Shown here one piece after another: positions 9,499 to 19,526 of a stretch of DNA of 64,000 nucleotides. The stretch spans positions 310,001 to 374,000 of the forward strand of contig CAVVRY010000016.1 in NCBI GenBank assembly GCA_963750735.1. The letters run 5' to 3'. Below the pieces are notes generated by a model. The model had not been told where the DNA came from and searched no databases. It saw only the letters and a program-made list of their open reading frames with translations. The position numbers and the translations under genes are program-made. Source of the stretch: JANTGF01 sp963750735. GTDB lineage: Bacteria > Bacteroidota > Bacteroidia > Bacteroidales > VadinHA17. Each line of letters begins with the position of its first letter. The stretch's first letter is position 1.

Positions 9499-10353
9499 AT
9501 GATAAATAACAAAATTAGGAAAGGTTTACATGTTGTAATAAGTAAGTTTAATGTTATGGCATTGAGAAAAGCTAAAGGAGAACTGTTTTTGTTATATAAA
9601 ATCGTCAAAGAAATCAAACAAAATCATTGGACTTACCAAGAAAAAGAAGCTTTGAAAAAGATAAATAAGCTAAGAAAATTTTACTCTCATAATCAAAATG
9701 AAATATCAATAACAGATTATGGCTTTGGAAGTTCAAATGATAATCGTACAGATGAACAAATGCAAAAAGGAGTAGAACAAACTAAAATAGTATCAACGGT
9801 TTATCAATCGGCATCTAGTTCTATTAAGCATGGCGAGTTTATGTTCAAGATTATTAGAGAATACAAGCCTGTAATATGCTTTGAACTTGGCACATGTTTA
9901 GGGGTTTCTTCTGCATATGGGGCAGAAGCTTTAAGCTTAAATAAGAATAACGGTGAATATATAACTCTCGAAGGAGCGCCTAAACTCGCTCAATTATCAA
10001 AATCAACTTTAGAGAAATTCTCATTTACAAACTACTTTGTTGTTGAAGGAAGATTTGTAGATAGTTTACCTCATCTCTTAAAAAAATATAATAATATTGA
10101 TTTTGCATTTATAGATGGGCATCATGAAGAAAATGCAACTATAAAATATTTCGAGGCATTTTATAGTAATCTTTCACAAAAAGCAATATTGATATTTGAT
10201 GACATAAATTGGTCTAATGGAATGCGAAGAGCATGGAAAACTATAAGAAAAGATGATAGGATTACATGGTCGGTAGATAACTTCTTTAGAGGTGTTTGCT
10301 TTATTGATAAAGCGAATAATGCTCGTAATAAAAGTTATCGAATATGGTTTTAA
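9499..10353 (+). CDS. Class I SAM-dependent methyltransferase (Methyltransf_24 type)
   Basis: 284 residues. A basic helical N-terminus of about 85 residues is followed by a Rossmann methyltransferase: CFELGTCLGVSSAYGA (motif I, around 130-145), ITLEGAPKLAQLS (SAM ribose region), DFAFIDGHH (motif IV) and ILIFDDINWSNGMRRAW. This is the architecture of the CmcI/Methyltransf_24 group that often modifies sugars or small molecules. Substrate unknown. It is a single gene between a transposase relic and a degenerate attC-like site, and very AT-rich. Confidence 0.82.
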   Translation: MINNKIRKGLHVVISKFNVMALRKAKGELFLLYKIVKEIKQNHWTYQEKEALKKINKLRKFYSHNQNEISITDYGFGSSNDNRTDEQMQKGVEQTKIVSTVYQSASSSIKHGEFMFKIIREYKPVICFELGTCLGVSSAYGAEALSLNKNNGEYITLEGAPKLAQLSKSTLEKFSFTNYFVVEGRFVDSLPHLLKKYNNIDFAFIDGHHEENATIKYFEAFYSNLSQKAILIFDDINWSNGMRRAWKTIRKDDRITWSVDNFFRGVCFIDKANNARNKSYRIWF

Positions 10354-10361
10354 ATTCACTA

Positions 10362-10500
10362 AGTACAACATTTTGTATAAGTAATGGCAGGGAAAGTACT
10401 AAATATCAAGCTTTGTAGCCTGCTCAAACTTTATCTCAGGTAGTAACTGAAGTGCTCCGAAAAACCGCACTACACATAGCTGAATCGATATACTTAACGA
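10362..10500 (+). repeat. attC-like site, degenerate or hybrid
   Basis: The left arm (GTACAAC, then tgtataagtaatggc near 10374-10388) matches the left arm of the site at 23101 almost base for base. The right arm near 10485-10500 (atatacttaacga) pairs only partly, and the final GTT is not seen. Confidence 0.45.
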
Positions 10501-10570
10501 ACACACTTACACTAATCCAACCCAACCCAACTCCTGGCTGGACGCGTTGTCTGTGCGACTCAGTAAGAGT

Positions 10571-10665
10571 TAATTGCTACCCTACAAACACTCTGGTAAG
10601 AGTTTGTTTGCCTCCCTCCCATTATTTATAAACTTTGTTTGAAGTTAGAATCCCTCGATATTTAT
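10571..10665 (+). repeat. Intergenic repeat family M2, copy 1
   Basis: Shared with 29036-29130 and partly with 58610-58670. It has a hairpin of the type caaacactct/agagtttg, followed by tttgcctccctcccatta and ttgaagttagaatccc. It is preceded by a short CCAAC tandem (10517-10533). Function unknown. Confidence 0.7.
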
Positions 10666-10669
10666 TAAC

Positions 10670-10926
10670 TTGAGGTATATTGTGTGTTTTTGTAAAGATA
10701 ACCCCTTAAAAGTGCTTGAAATGATATACGGGCACAATTGACTGCTTCAAAACATATCCCTTTTGTAATATTTAATAGTTAGATTATGCTATTTTAGTTG
10801 TTTAGTATCCCAGGATGATCAAACCGGGAGATATGTTAGCTAACTTCAATACTCAAAACATAAGCAATACATACCTCTACGGGATATATAGTTGACTTTA
10901 GCATGCATAGTTGACTATATAAATGA
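10670..10926 (+). repeat. IS110-derived non-coding element, copy A
   Basis: Nine related copies occur in the window. Landmarks in order: aaccccttaaaagtg, tgactgcttcaaaacata, ttattttagttgtt (here with a variant), two direct repeats of the gatatRttagYtaacttta type, and a right end tgactatataaa followed by GTT (10927). This copy has no transposase remnant. The lipoprotein gene at 10953 starts 22 bp beyond the GTT. Confidence 0.8.
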
Positions 10927-10952
10927 GTTAGCACACACTAAAATACCTAAGA

Positions 10953-11465
10953 ATGAAATACAAACTACTCTTCATCAGTATTATTATTACCATAGGAAGT
11001 TGTACAAGCAATAAAAATTATGAGTTAGCTCAGGACATATACATTTTAGATAAAAATGATCCTATTTTATCATTTGAAGAACTAACCAACAGATTCCAGG
11101 GTAAACCAATTTATGTAGACAGATGGGCTTCATGGTGTAGCCCATGTATAGAAGAATTCAAACATAATGAGGCTTTACACAAGTTCTTAGATAGCAATAA
11201 AATCGAAATTGTATATCTAAATTCTGACACAGACCTTGACGAAACAGAATGGTTTGATTTTATAATTGATCATAATTTAAAAGGTAACCATCTAAGATTA
11301 GACAGTACTCTAAAAGCTGACCTTATTGATAAGGGAATCTTTATACCAATGATTCCTCAATATCTGATAATTAATGAAGAAGGGTTAGTAGTTACAAACA
11401 AAGCTAATAGACCTAGTGATGGCATGAAACTATATAACCAATTAGACAGTTTATTAAGAAAATAA
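10953..11465 (+). CDS. Thioredoxin-like (TlpA/ResA-type) lipoprotein
   Basis: 170 residues. A short hydrophobic signal ends IGSC with the lipid Cys at 17, followed by a thioredoxin fold. The active site is WASWCSPC around residues 63-70, with the cis-Pro region MIPQYLIIN. This makes it a periplasmic membrane-bound thiol-disulfide reductase, as in TlpA/ResA. It stands alone behind element copy A, whose right end lies about 25 bp upstream and could supply the leader. Redox partner unknown. Confidence 0.85.
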   Translation: MKYKLLFISIIITIGSCTSNKNYELAQDIYILDKNDPILSFEELTNRFQGKPIYVDRWASWCSPCIEEFKHNEALHKFLDSNKIEIVYLNSDTDLDETEWFDFIIDHNLKGNHLRLDSTLKADLIDKGIFIPMIPQYLIINEEGLVVTNKANRPSDGMKLYNQLDSLLRK

Positions 11466-11600
11466 CGTGTGCAAACATGGGGTATATTCAACACCACAAA
11501 TTGAAAGTAAGAATAATAACGATTTGAAAAGAAAACAAATATAAATCAATAAAGGGCTAGCGGTGCTGATAATATACCGCTAACAGTCGTGCATCATTTT
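11466..11600 (+). repeat. Possible degenerate attC-like site
   Basis: ggtatatt (near 11481) pairs with aatatacc (near 11571-11578) across about 90 bases. Flanking gtgcaaac and gtcgtgcat are only loosely complementary. Weak support. Confidence 0.3.
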
Positions 11601-11646
11601 AATGATAAGCAATTACTTAAAATAGACAATTAGACAATATAAGAAA

Positions 11647-12585
11647 ATGAAAGCAGTTGAATGCACAAAATACGGGCCGCCTGAAGTCTTCAGGTTTATT
11701 GAAGTTGAAAAACCTAAACCCAAAATTAACGAAGTGCTCATTAAAATACATGCCACATCAGTAACTGCAAGCGATTGTATAGTACGAGGATTTAAACTCC
11801 CAAGGCGATCACTACAAGGAATGTTGATGGGATTGATACTCGGATTTAAGAAACCACGTAACTCCATTCTCGGAATGATCGTCTCAGGAACTGTTGAATC
11901 TACAGGAAATAATGTAACCCGCTTTAAAAAAGGAGATTCGGTATATGGCTGGACGCTGAAAGATGGTTTTAAAATTAGGTTTGGTACTTATGCAGAATAT
12001 ATATGCCTACCGGAAAACAGCGTAATCGTATTAAAACCAGACATCATCAGTTTTGAACAAGCCGCTTCAATCCCATATGGTGCATTGATAGCTTTACATT
12101 TCCTGAAACGAGGAAAAATTCAACAGAGAAAAAAGGTTCTTATCTATGGAGCTTCAGGAGCGATAGGTTCTGCTGCGGTTCAACTGGCGAAATACTTTGG
12201 AACGCAAGTAACCGGTGTTTGCAGCACTAGAAACCTGGAAATGGTAAAATCACTCGGAGCTGATTCGGTAATGGATTACACAAAGGAGGAGCCTGAAAAT
12301 ATTAATAAGGATTTTGATTTTGTTCTTGATGCAGTTGGCAGATGGAAGGATTCAAACTTCAAACAACAGTGCAAAAAAGCGTTAGCTCCAGAAGGTAAAT
12401 ATATCTCGGTGGATGATGGATCCCCAAAAGCAATTATTGATGACCTGGAATTAATCAATAGTATAGTTAAAGAAGGAAAGTTGAAAGCAATCATCGATAC
12501 ATCCTATCCTTTAGAAGAAATGGTTGAAGCACATCGATATGTTGATAAAGGTCATAAAAAGGGAAATGTTGTAATAACTATTTAA
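11647..12585 (+). CDS. Zinc-independent medium-chain alcohol dehydrogenase / quinone oxidoreductase
   Basis: 312 residues. The N-terminal GroES-like domain begins MKAVECTKYGPPEVFRF, and the Rossmann part has VLIYGASGAIGSAAVQLAKYFG, matching the NADPH-binding GASGxxG of the quinone-oxidoreductase branch. The structural zinc cysteines of true alcohol dehydrogenases are absent. These enzymes reduce quinones or enones with NADPH in the cytoplasm. Single-gene unit; the exact substrate is open. Confidence 0.88.
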   Translation: MKAVECTKYGPPEVFRFIEVEKPKPKINEVLIKIHATSVTASDCIVRGFKLPRRSLQGMLMGLILGFKKPRNSILGMIVSGTVESTGNNVTRFKKGDSVYGWTLKDGFKIRFGTYAEYICLPENSVIVLKPDIISFEQAASIPYGALIALHFLKRGKIQQRKKVLIYGASGAIGSAAVQLAKYFGTQVTGVCSTRNLEMVKSLGADSVMDYTKEEPENINKDFDFVLDAVGRWKDSNFKQQCKKALAPEGKYISVDDGSPKAIIDDLELINSIVKEGKLKAIIDTSYPLEEMVEAHRYVDKGHKKGNVVITI

Positions 12586-12610
12586 TATACAGATATTAAG
12601 AAAAACGAAA

Positions 12611-12637
12611 GCACAACATCATACGAACCGTTGTAAC
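12611..12637 (+). repeat. Minimal attC-like junction
   Basis: GCACAAC (12611-12617) and GTTGTAAC (12630-12637) are separated by only 12 bases. The two arms are present but the hairpin is missing, as if deleted. Confidence 0.4.
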
Positions 12638-12652
12638 ATAATTAATTATATC

Positions 12653-13149
12653 ATGGATGAATTTTATGCACTAGGAGAAGTAACAATTACCATTGCAGGA
12701 TTCGCAGCTTTGTTTTCTATTCTCAAACCGCAAAAGAAGACCTGGGGTGATTCGGATAAATCTAATTTAATCAGGTTTTATATGATGATCGAGTTTGCCT
12801 GCCTGATCTCAATCTTTTGTTTTCTTCCGGTGATTCTTTCGGGCTATTTCAATACTGAAATCACTTTCAGATTGACTTTTGGTCTTTATTTTTTAGTAAC
12901 ATTTCCATTTATGATATATGGAACAAAACGTAATAAAAGATTAACCGGCAAAGTATTAATAAATGGGATAACAACTGCTATTTTAATAATAATCTGGAGT
13001 CTGATGATACTATATTCGGTCTGATGGGAGCTCTAGATCTTCTCGGTGAGAACTACAAGACTAATTACTTGATTCTACTCTTTTTAATGTTTGTATCGGC
13101 TTTATATCTTTTCATCAGGCTTATATATTTCTCCATAAGAAAGGTATAG
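12653..13149 (+). pseudogene. Small membrane protein gene with a frameshift
   Basis: The first frame codes for 123 residues with about four hydrophobic segments (MDEFYALGEVTITIAGFAAL...), stopping at 13024. The next frame continues without a break with LMGALDLLGENYKTNY and a further hydrophobic helix, ending at the TAG at 13147-13149. Together they give a natural protein of about 165 residues. The shift is -1 (one base lost) near 13000-13025 and is not in a long homopolymer. Function unknown. Confidence 0.7.
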
Positions 13150-13187
13150 TGGAGTAAAATTAAATTTGATTATTTAATAACTAACAT

Positions 13188-13315
13188 GTTACAATACTTT
13201 GTATAATTCATTTGGCAGATAGTACTAATTTCGAAGCTGTACATTTAATAAATTGGGTGAGATAAGCAGGAAAGACTTTCGAAATAACAAACGTTTCATA
13301 CACAAAACGTTATCT
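13188..13315 (+). repeat. attC-like site
   Basis: The left arm gttacaatactttgtataa with ttggc (13188-13216) resembles the left arms at 10374 and 23101. The right arm tttcatacacaaaac is followed by GTTATCT (13309-13315). Confidence 0.5.
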
Positions 13316-13335
13316 GCAATAATAAATTGAATATT

Positions 13336-14024
13336 ATGTATTCAAATAAGCGTATAGCTAAAATTGTTGGAATATTATTTATTACCGCTACGGTTACTTC
13401 TTCACTATGCGTTTGGCTCACCGAACCGCTCTTGAGGCCACTGATTTCCTCCATGTATTTAATAATAAAGCAAGTCAAATTACCTTGGCAGCGCTTCTTA
13501 TGCTTATTGATGCTATTTCTGTAGTATTCATTGCAATATTGTTATTTCCTGTTCTTAAAAAGAAAAGTGAAAGTTTGGCTCTGGGATATCTTGGTATGCG
13601 GATCATGGAAGGTTTTCTATTCACCGTTTACGTTGTTGTTTTGTTGACTATTTTGTCCATAAGTAAAGAGTATTCAGCTAGTAATATCCAGGATGCAGGT
13701 AACTTCATACCTATAGGTCAATCCTTGATAATTTTATTGGAGTGGACATTCAATATAGGTCTTGGAATTATTTTTACCATTTCTGCCCTTATTTTAAATT
13801 ACATATTGTTTCAATTTGCACTTGTGCCTCGATGGTTATCGGCCTGGGGATTTCTTGGTGCTATTGTATCAATGATTGTTGTACTATTAAAGTTTTATAA
13901 TATTAAAGTAACAGAGGCCCTAGATTTTATAATAGCAATCCAAGAAATGGTTTTTGCCATATGGCTCATTACCAGAGGGTTTAGAAATGAACCGCTAAAA
14001 AATAAAGCAGATAACAATCATTGA
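13336..14024 (+). pseudogene. DUF4386 family membrane protein, frameshifted
   Basis: From ATG 13336 the frame reads MYSNKRIAKIVGILFITATV...LTEPLL, the expected N-terminus of DUF4386. At about 13430 it must shift by -1 into the frame reading ALEATDFLHVFNNKASQ..., then LLFPVLKKKSESLALGYLGMR and five further hydrophobic helices. Full length would be about 228 residues, normal for the family. DUF4386 proteins are polytopic membrane proteins of unknown function that are often found in mobile gene units. Confidence 0.78.
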
Positions 14025-14057
14025 TGGTCATTTAAATATAACATAAAACAATATTCA

Positions 14058-14783
14058 ATGCTGGAAATATTTAAAATAAGGTGGAAAGCAATTGCAGAAA
14101 GTAATTTGAAAAAATATTTGCTTTTTGCACTTGGAGAAATTATGCTTGTCATGATTGGAATACTGCTTGCTTTGCAGATAGACACAATGGTAAAAAACAG
14201 GGAAAATAAAAAAGAAGAGATTAGGATATTAACCAACCTATTGGATCAAGATCTGAAAAATGATATAGAACAGTTAACCAATCTGATTCATGATACTGAT
14301 TCAATAACCCAGATTATAATGGGCACTATTACTGGGGAAAAAGTTGACTTCATACTGAAAATGGAAGCTATTATCGCCGACTTCAGCTTTCAGCCAAATG
14401 ATGGAATCTTCAAAGAGGCAACCTCTTCCGGGACTATGAGATTAATAAAATCTGATGAACTACGTGGACAAATTTTTGAATATTATATGGAAATTGAAAA
14501 TATTAAATTCTTAAGTGAACAAAGTGCCTTTAAGTATAATCATGAATTTACCAGCCCTCAAATTTATGAGAAAGTACTTGCTACATCTGAAAGTTTTGCT
14601 CGTTTCAATATAGAATTACCCTTGCCAAATTTAAACCTCGAAGAATTAATCAGAGATCAAAAATTTATGGGTTCCTTTCTCAATAGATTAAGCTTTATGC
14701 GTTCTCAAATAGAATCTTGGGAGCGCTTAAGGAAAACATCTGAGGAATTGTCCAGGAGAATACAAGATGAGCTGAATACATAA
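14058..14783 (+). CDS. DUF6090 family membrane-anchored protein
   Basis: 241 residues, intact. The N-terminal signature LKKYLLFALGEIMLVMIGIL followed by LALQIDTMV is the membrane helix of the family. A helical, charged domain follows, with the FKEATSSGTMRLIKSDELR segment equivalent to the one at the left edge of the window. Function is unknown. Two more relatives (37.3 and 38.2 kb) are broken, so this is the best complete reference copy here. Confidence 0.8.
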   Translation: MLEIFKIRWKAIAESNLKKYLLFALGEIMLVMIGILLALQIDTMVKNRENKKEEIRILTNLLDQDLKNDIEQLTNLIHDTDSITQIIMGTITGEKVDFILKMEAIIADFSFQPNDGIFKEATSSGTMRLIKSDELRGQIFEYYMEIENIKFLSEQSAFKYNHEFTSPQIYEKVLATSESFARFNIELPLPNLNLEELIRDQKFMGSFLNRLSFMRSQIESWERLRKTSEELSRRIQDELNT

Positions 14784-14882
14784 ACAAATAAACGACCATC
14801 AACAAATGTGTAAATCACATAAAAACAACAATTTAAACCCAAACGTGAGCCTTTATTATTAAATTATGAACCGTCCTAAAAT

Positions 14883-16190
14883 ATGAATATACAGCACAGC
14901 ACACTAATTCTTAAGGTTTTATTTCTATTGCCCATAATAGCTCATGCCAGCTCTATTGATACTGAACTAGATGTTATAAGCTATCACTTGACAATTGAGC
15001 CTAAAATTGATGAAGGATACGTCAGTGGTACTGTTATTATTAATTTTCAGATCAATACGAATGCTGATTCAATAATCATGAATTCTGGAAACTTGATAGT
15101 TGATAAGCTAGTTGGTGAAAATGTTATAGGCTTTAAGAAAATTGATAATGATTTAATTATTAATTTATCGGAAAGAGAGAAAAAGGAAAACGAAATAACC
15201 ATTGATTATCATGGAAATCCTACAAGGGGGCTTTTATTCGACTCAGATCAGGGTCAGGTTCATACGATGTATTTCACAAGCCAATGGATGATCTGCAATG
15301 ACTCACCAGGAGATAAAGCCTTGTTCAATCTGAATCTATTAATTCCAGTCGATAAAGCCTGTATTGCAAGTGGAGAGTTGGTTAGTAAGGTTCACAAAAA
15401 TGGCAAAATACAATATTCCTATCAACAAGATTATGAATCACCAACCTACACCTATGGATTTGTAATTGGAAATTACAATGAAGCGGAAGAAAAATATAGA
15501 GAGGTATTACTAAAATACTATTCACAGAATTATTCTTCAGATGAGCTTATGGCCATTTTCAAGGAAACCCCAACTATGATGTCTTTTTTTGAAGAAAAAT
15601 CCGGTGTTAAATATTATCAATCCACATATTCACAAATACTAATTGGAAACCATTATCAGGAAATGGCTGGATATTCAATTTTGAAAGACATTTACGGGAA
15701 TCTAGTTTTAAAAGATAGTACCGAAACGAATCTGATTTCACATGAACTGGCCCACCAATGGTGGGGCAATCGAATTACATGCAAGAGTTGGAATCACTTT
15801 TGGCTTAATGAAGCAATGGCGACATTCTTGTCTGCAGCTTATAACGAATATCGTTTTGGTAAGGAAAAGTATCACTCCGATATAGATTCCTACTATCAAG
15901 TATATGAAGCATTAAAAAAGCGAGGGAATGATAAACCTCTGGTTTTCGAGGATTGGTCAAACCCATCAAGAGATGACCGAAACATAGTTTACTTCAAAGG
16001 AGCCTATGTATTGCATCTATTAAGAGAAGAAATAGGTGATGAAGAATTTTGGAAAGCAATTAGATTTTATAGTACCAGGTATTTTGGAAAATCTGTTGAG
16101 ACAGTTGACTTTCAGCAAGCTGTCGAGGAGTCGTCAGGCAAAGACCTAAAGGCTTTTTTTTATAAATGGATATATAAAAACGAGAGATAA
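14883..16190 (+). CDS. M1-family metallopeptidase (aminopeptidase-like), secreted
   Basis: 435 residues with an N-terminal signal (LILKVLFLLPIIAHASS). The zinc site is complete: HELAH at 287-291, and the third ligand Glu310 in FWLNEAMATFL, giving the HExxH-x18-E spacing of M1. The usual GxMEN exopeptidase motif is replaced by QEMAGYS. The protein is about half the length of classical M1 aminopeptidases, with no C-terminal domain after the catalytic part. It probably trims peptides in the periplasm. Confidence 0.88.
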   Translation: MNIQHSTLILKVLFLLPIIAHASSIDTELDVISYHLTIEPKIDEGYVSGTVIINFQINTNADSIIMNSGNLIVDKLVGENVIGFKKIDNDLIINLSEREKKENEITIDYHGNPTRGLLFDSDQGQVHTMYFTSQWMICNDSPGDKALFNLNLLIPVDKACIASGELVSKVHKNGKIQYSYQQDYESPTYTYGFVIGNYNEAEEKYREVLLKYYSQNYSSDELMAIFKETPTMMSFFEEKSGVKYYQSTYSQILIGNHYQEMAGYSILKDIYGNLVLKDSTETNLISHELAHQWWGNRITCKSWNHFWLNEAMATFLSAAYNEYRFGKEKYHSDIDSYYQVYEALKKRGNDKPLVFEDWSNPSRDDRNIVYFKGAYVLHLLREEIGDEEFWKAIRFYSTRYFGKSVETVDFQQAVEESSGKDLKAFFYKWIYKNER

Positions 16191-16268
16191 CATTATGTAT
16201 GAAATCATAGCCACACAAGGCAAACCTACAGGCCTAAGCTACGATGCATACACGGGACATTAGAGTGG
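16190..16268 (+). repeat. attC-like site
   Basis: AAC (overlapping the TAA stop) is followed by gtatgaaatcatagcc, which pairs imperfectly with agctacgatgcatac (16237-16251), with bulges. The right arm is degenerate (gggacattag instead of GTT). Confidence 0.45.
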
Positions 16269-16339
16269 CCTTTTAAACAAGAACTCAGAATTCATCTCTC
16301 TTTATAGAATAAGATATAAAACTTGATAATATAATCACC

Positions 16340-17275
16340 ATGAAACCCATAATAAAAATAGAAAATCTCACTAAAGAATTCGATGCTCTTACTGCCGTTG
16401 ACAACCTTTCATTGAATATTCAAAAAGGAGAAATATTGGGACTTCTTGGACCTAATGGTGCAGGCAAATCCACACTAATAAATATGATTTGCGGATTATT
16501 GGATAGGACAACCGGAGAAATATTATTTCAGAATAACAAAAACGAAAAAAAAACGAGAGCAATGATAGGTGTTTGTCCCCAAGAAAACATCTACTGGCCC
16601 AAATTGACATGCAAAGAGCAATTAATATTTATGGGAGAGATGTATGGTATGAGTTCAAATAGGGTTGAAAAAAAGTCTCAAAAACTTTTAGACTTTCTCG
16701 GATTGTCAGAAAAATCCAATGTACAAGCAAAAAAATTATCAGGTGGTATGAAAAGACGGTTGAGTATTTGTCTTGCCCTAGTCCATGATCCCGAAATACT
16801 TATCCTCGATGAACCCGAAGCAGGTCTCGATCCCCCAAGCCGTATATTAGTCCGCAATTTTATAAAATCCCTTACCAATGAGAAAACGATAATTTTAACA
16901 ACGCACAACATGGACGAAGCCGATCGTATGTCAGATCGCGTAGCTATAATTAACAAAGGGAAATTATTAATGACAGATACGCCTGAAAATCTTAAAAGAT
17001 CAATCGGCGAAGGAGATCTTTTAGAGATAATCGTAGATCAAGACATATCAGAAAGAAGAGCAGTTCTGCTTGAATCATTATCAGAGAAATTCGATGAAAT
17101 ATATATTGCAGATTTTTCCATTAAAATAAAGTCAAAAAATATAGTCGAAAAAATTGTGGAAATAACGGAAATAATCAGACAAAACGAATTCATCATTAAA
17201 AAAATGACATTGCGAGAAAATACTCTCGAAGATGTTTTTATTCATTTGACAGGGGAAAAATTGGTGACGAATTAA
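16340..17275 (+). CDS. ABC-2 type transporter ATP-binding protein
   Basis: 311 residues. Walker A is GPNGAGKST (37-45), the signature LSGGMKRRLS, and Walker B ILILDEPEAGLDP, with the H-loop TTHNMDEADRM. The C-terminal 90 residues match the extra domain of DrrA/CcmA-like exporters. It is followed 17 bp later by its permease. The pair would form a full exporter as a dimer; cargo unknown. Confidence 0.92.
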   Translation: MKPIIKIENLTKEFDALTAVDNLSLNIQKGEILGLLGPNGAGKSTLINMICGLLDRTTGEILFQNNKNEKKTRAMIGVCPQENIYWPKLTCKEQLIFMGEMYGMSSNRVEKKSQKLLDFLGLSEKSNVQAKKLSGGMKRRLSICLALVHDPEILILDEPEAGLDPPSRILVRNFIKSLTNEKTIILTTHNMDEADRMSDRVAIINKGKLLMTDTPENLKRSIGEGDLLEIIVDQDISERRAVLLESLSEKFDEIYIADFSIKIKSKNIVEKIVEITEIIRQNEFIIKKMTLRENTLEDVFIHLTGEKLVTN

Positions 17276-17292
17276 CATCATACCTTGAAAAT

Positions 17293-18456
17293 ATGAAAAT
17301 ATTAAGCATAATAAAAAAAAGCATAAAAGAAAATATCAGACATCTTTGGTTGCTGATACTAACCATATCTCTGACCCCGTTTTTCGTAGGTTTTTATTGG
17401 GCGGTAAGTGAAGCCGAAAAGCCTAATTATGATATTTTGCTCGTAAATCAAGATGTCGGAGTTGAATTTCAATCGAAAAATTACAATTACGGAGCTTTGA
17501 TCATTGAAGAAGTAAAGAAAATAGACAAAGACAGTTTGCATTTTCCGATGACCATTAAGGTATCAAATGATAGATCAGTTGCAATAGAAAAACTAAAAAA
17601 TAAAAAGGCAGATGCTTTGGTAGTTATTCCGGATGATTTTTCTAAAAAGTTTCAAAATCTTTTAACTTCAAATGAAGAGGAAAATGTAAATATCGAATTT
17701 GTGGGTGATTTGACGAGCATTAAATATATGGTAACCGCCATATGGGCAGCAGAAACATTAAGTGAATCTATATATGAGGCAAGCGATAAGAAAAATCCGG
17801 TAAAGATCACGGAAACCAGTATAGGCATTTCAGGTAAAATGGATAGTTTTGACCTTTATGTGCCCGGCTTATTGATACTTGCGATTATTATGATTTTGTT
17901 ACCTGCTTCTATTTCCATTATCAACGAAGTTGAGAATAAAACCATGATACGCCTGAAGTTGTCGAATCTCAGAGCTCTTGAATTTTTGACGGGAATTAGT
18001 GCAGTTCAATTGATCATCGGAATTATTTCCATTGCACTTGCTTTAGTGGTTGCTGTCGGTCTTGGATTTGAATATGCAGGTTCATTGTTCAATGTTTTTG
18101 TTGTTGCAGTTTTAAGTAGTATTTCCATAATTGCTATCAGCCTGATTTTGGCTGCATTTACAAAAACGGCGACCGAAGTGTTGATAGTCGGCAATTTTCC
18201 TTTGTTTTTATTGATGTTTTTTACGGGAGTTGCTATACCAATCCACGCGAAGGAGTTATTCTCTATTGGTGGATATCCCATCACTTTACAAGGCTTGATG
18301 TCGCCTACTCATTCGGTAAACGCCATGAATAAGATAATGATCATGGATATGGGATTTGTTGATATTCTTCCCGAGATTACCGCTTTGGTTGTTTTGACTG
18401 TAATATATTTCTCTATTGGTGTCTGGTTGTTTTGGCTACGGCATATGAGATTGTGA
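17293..18456 (+). CDS. ABC-2 type transporter permease
   Basis: 387 residues: one N-terminal membrane helix, a long extracytoplasmic domain (about 35-185; DILLVNQDVGVEFQSKNYN), then five or six helices. This is the ABC2_membrane_3 layout of DrrB/YhgE-like permeases. It works with the ATPase just upstream. The 5' part is AT-rich with long A-runs. Confidence 0.88.
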   Translation: MKILSIIKKSIKENIRHLWLLILTISLTPFFVGFYWAVSEAEKPNYDILLVNQDVGVEFQSKNYNYGALIIEEVKKIDKDSLHFPMTIKVSNDRSVAIEKLKNKKADALVVIPDDFSKKFQNLLTSNEEENVNIEFVGDLTSIKYMVTAIWAAETLSESIYEASDKKNPVKITETSIGISGKMDSFDLYVPGLLILAIIMILLPASISIINEVENKTMIRLKLSNLRALEFLTGISAVQLIIGIISIALALVVAVGLGFEYAGSLFNVFVVAVLSSISIIAISLILAAFTKTATEVLIVGNFPLFLLMFFTGVAIPIHAKELFSIGGYPITLQGLMSPTHSVNAMNKIMIMDMGFVDILPEITALVVLTVIYFSIGVWLFWLRHMRL

Positions 18457-18522
18457 ATGTTCACTTTCGTTTCCAATCCTAAAAATCTTTCTGACAGAGA
18501 TGACACAAGAAATAATTAAAAT

Positions 18523-19473
18523 ATGAATTTAGCAGTTGCCCAATTTCAACCAAAGGACGGAGACAAAGCCTACAACTTATCAACTATTCGAAATCTGGTA
18601 GAAAAGGCAAAATCCAAAGGAGCGGACTTGATAAGCTTCCACGAAATGTCGATTACTGCTTACACCTTTACCAAGGATTTAAGCCACAAACAGATAACGG
18701 ACTTGGCGGAGGAAGTGCCAAACGGAAAAAGCACGCAGGAACTGATAAGAATTTCCAAAGAATTCGATATGCCAATATTGGCAGGTCTTGTCGAAAAAGA
18801 CCAAGCTGAAATTTTCAATACTTATATGTGTGTAACAGAAGATGGAGTTATTGCCAAGTATCGAAAAATACACCCATTTATCAACAAATATATGTCCGCT
18901 GGTAACAAATATTGTGTTTTTGACCTGCTCGGCTGGAAATGCGGGATTTTAATTTGCTACGATAATAACGTTATAGAAAATGTTAGAGCTACAAGCCTAT
19001 TAGGAGCAGAGTTGATATTCGCACCGCACGTAACGGGCTGCACCCCTTCTGCAATGCCTGGGCGGGGTTATGTAGCTGACAAGTTTTGGCAGAATCGTGA
19101 AAGTGACCCTGTTTCTTTGCGATTGGAATTTGACGGACCAAAAGGTAGGCGTTGGTTAATGCGTTGGCTACCTGCAAGGGCTTACGACAATGGAGTTTAT
19201 TATGCCTTTACCAATCCGATTGGTTATGACGGCGAACATTTGAAAAATGGTAATTCGATGATAATCGACCCATACGGAGAAGTTTTATCTGAAATAAGAT
19301 CTTTTGAAGACGACATAAGCATTTCAAAAATATCAAAAGAAAAAATCCAGCTTTCAGGAGGTTGGAGATATAAAAATGCCCGGAGACCCGAACTCTATAA
19401 GGATATTATTGGTGGAAATCATAAATCTGACACAACGCCAGTTTGGATGAAGGAGAAAACGGCCAGGCCTTAA
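18523..19473 (+). CDS. Carbon-nitrogen hydrolase (nitrilase superfamily)
   Basis: 316 residues. The Glu-Lys-Cys triad is visible: Glu41 in FHEMSITAY, Lys115 in YRKIHPF, and Cys145 in GILICYDNN. There is no signal peptide, so it is a cytoplasmic amidase or nitrilase. The HVTGCTPSAMPGRG and WLPARAYDNGVYYAF segments fit the aliphatic amidase and carbamoylase branch. Its stop is 54 bp before the start of the isochorismatase-type gene, another amide-type hydrolase, so the two probably form one unit. Confidence 0.87.
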   Translation: MNLAVAQFQPKDGDKAYNLSTIRNLVEKAKSKGADLISFHEMSITAYTFTKDLSHKQITDLAEEVPNGKSTQELIRISKEFDMPILAGLVEKDQAEIFNTYMCVTEDGVIAKYRKIHPFINKYMSAGNKYCVFDLLGWKCGILICYDNNVIENVRATSLLGAELIFAPHVTGCTPSAMPGRGYVADKFWQNRESDPVSLRLEFDGPKGRRWLMRWLPARAYDNGVYYAFTNPIGYDGEHLKNGNSMIIDPYGEVLSEIRSFEDDISISKISKEKIQLSGGWRYKNARRPELYKDIIGGNHKSDTTPVWMKEKTARP

Positions 19474-19526
19474 GAAAATGCAGCTTTCCAAAAAGCCAAA
19501 CGCACATGCAAAAAAACTACCAGATA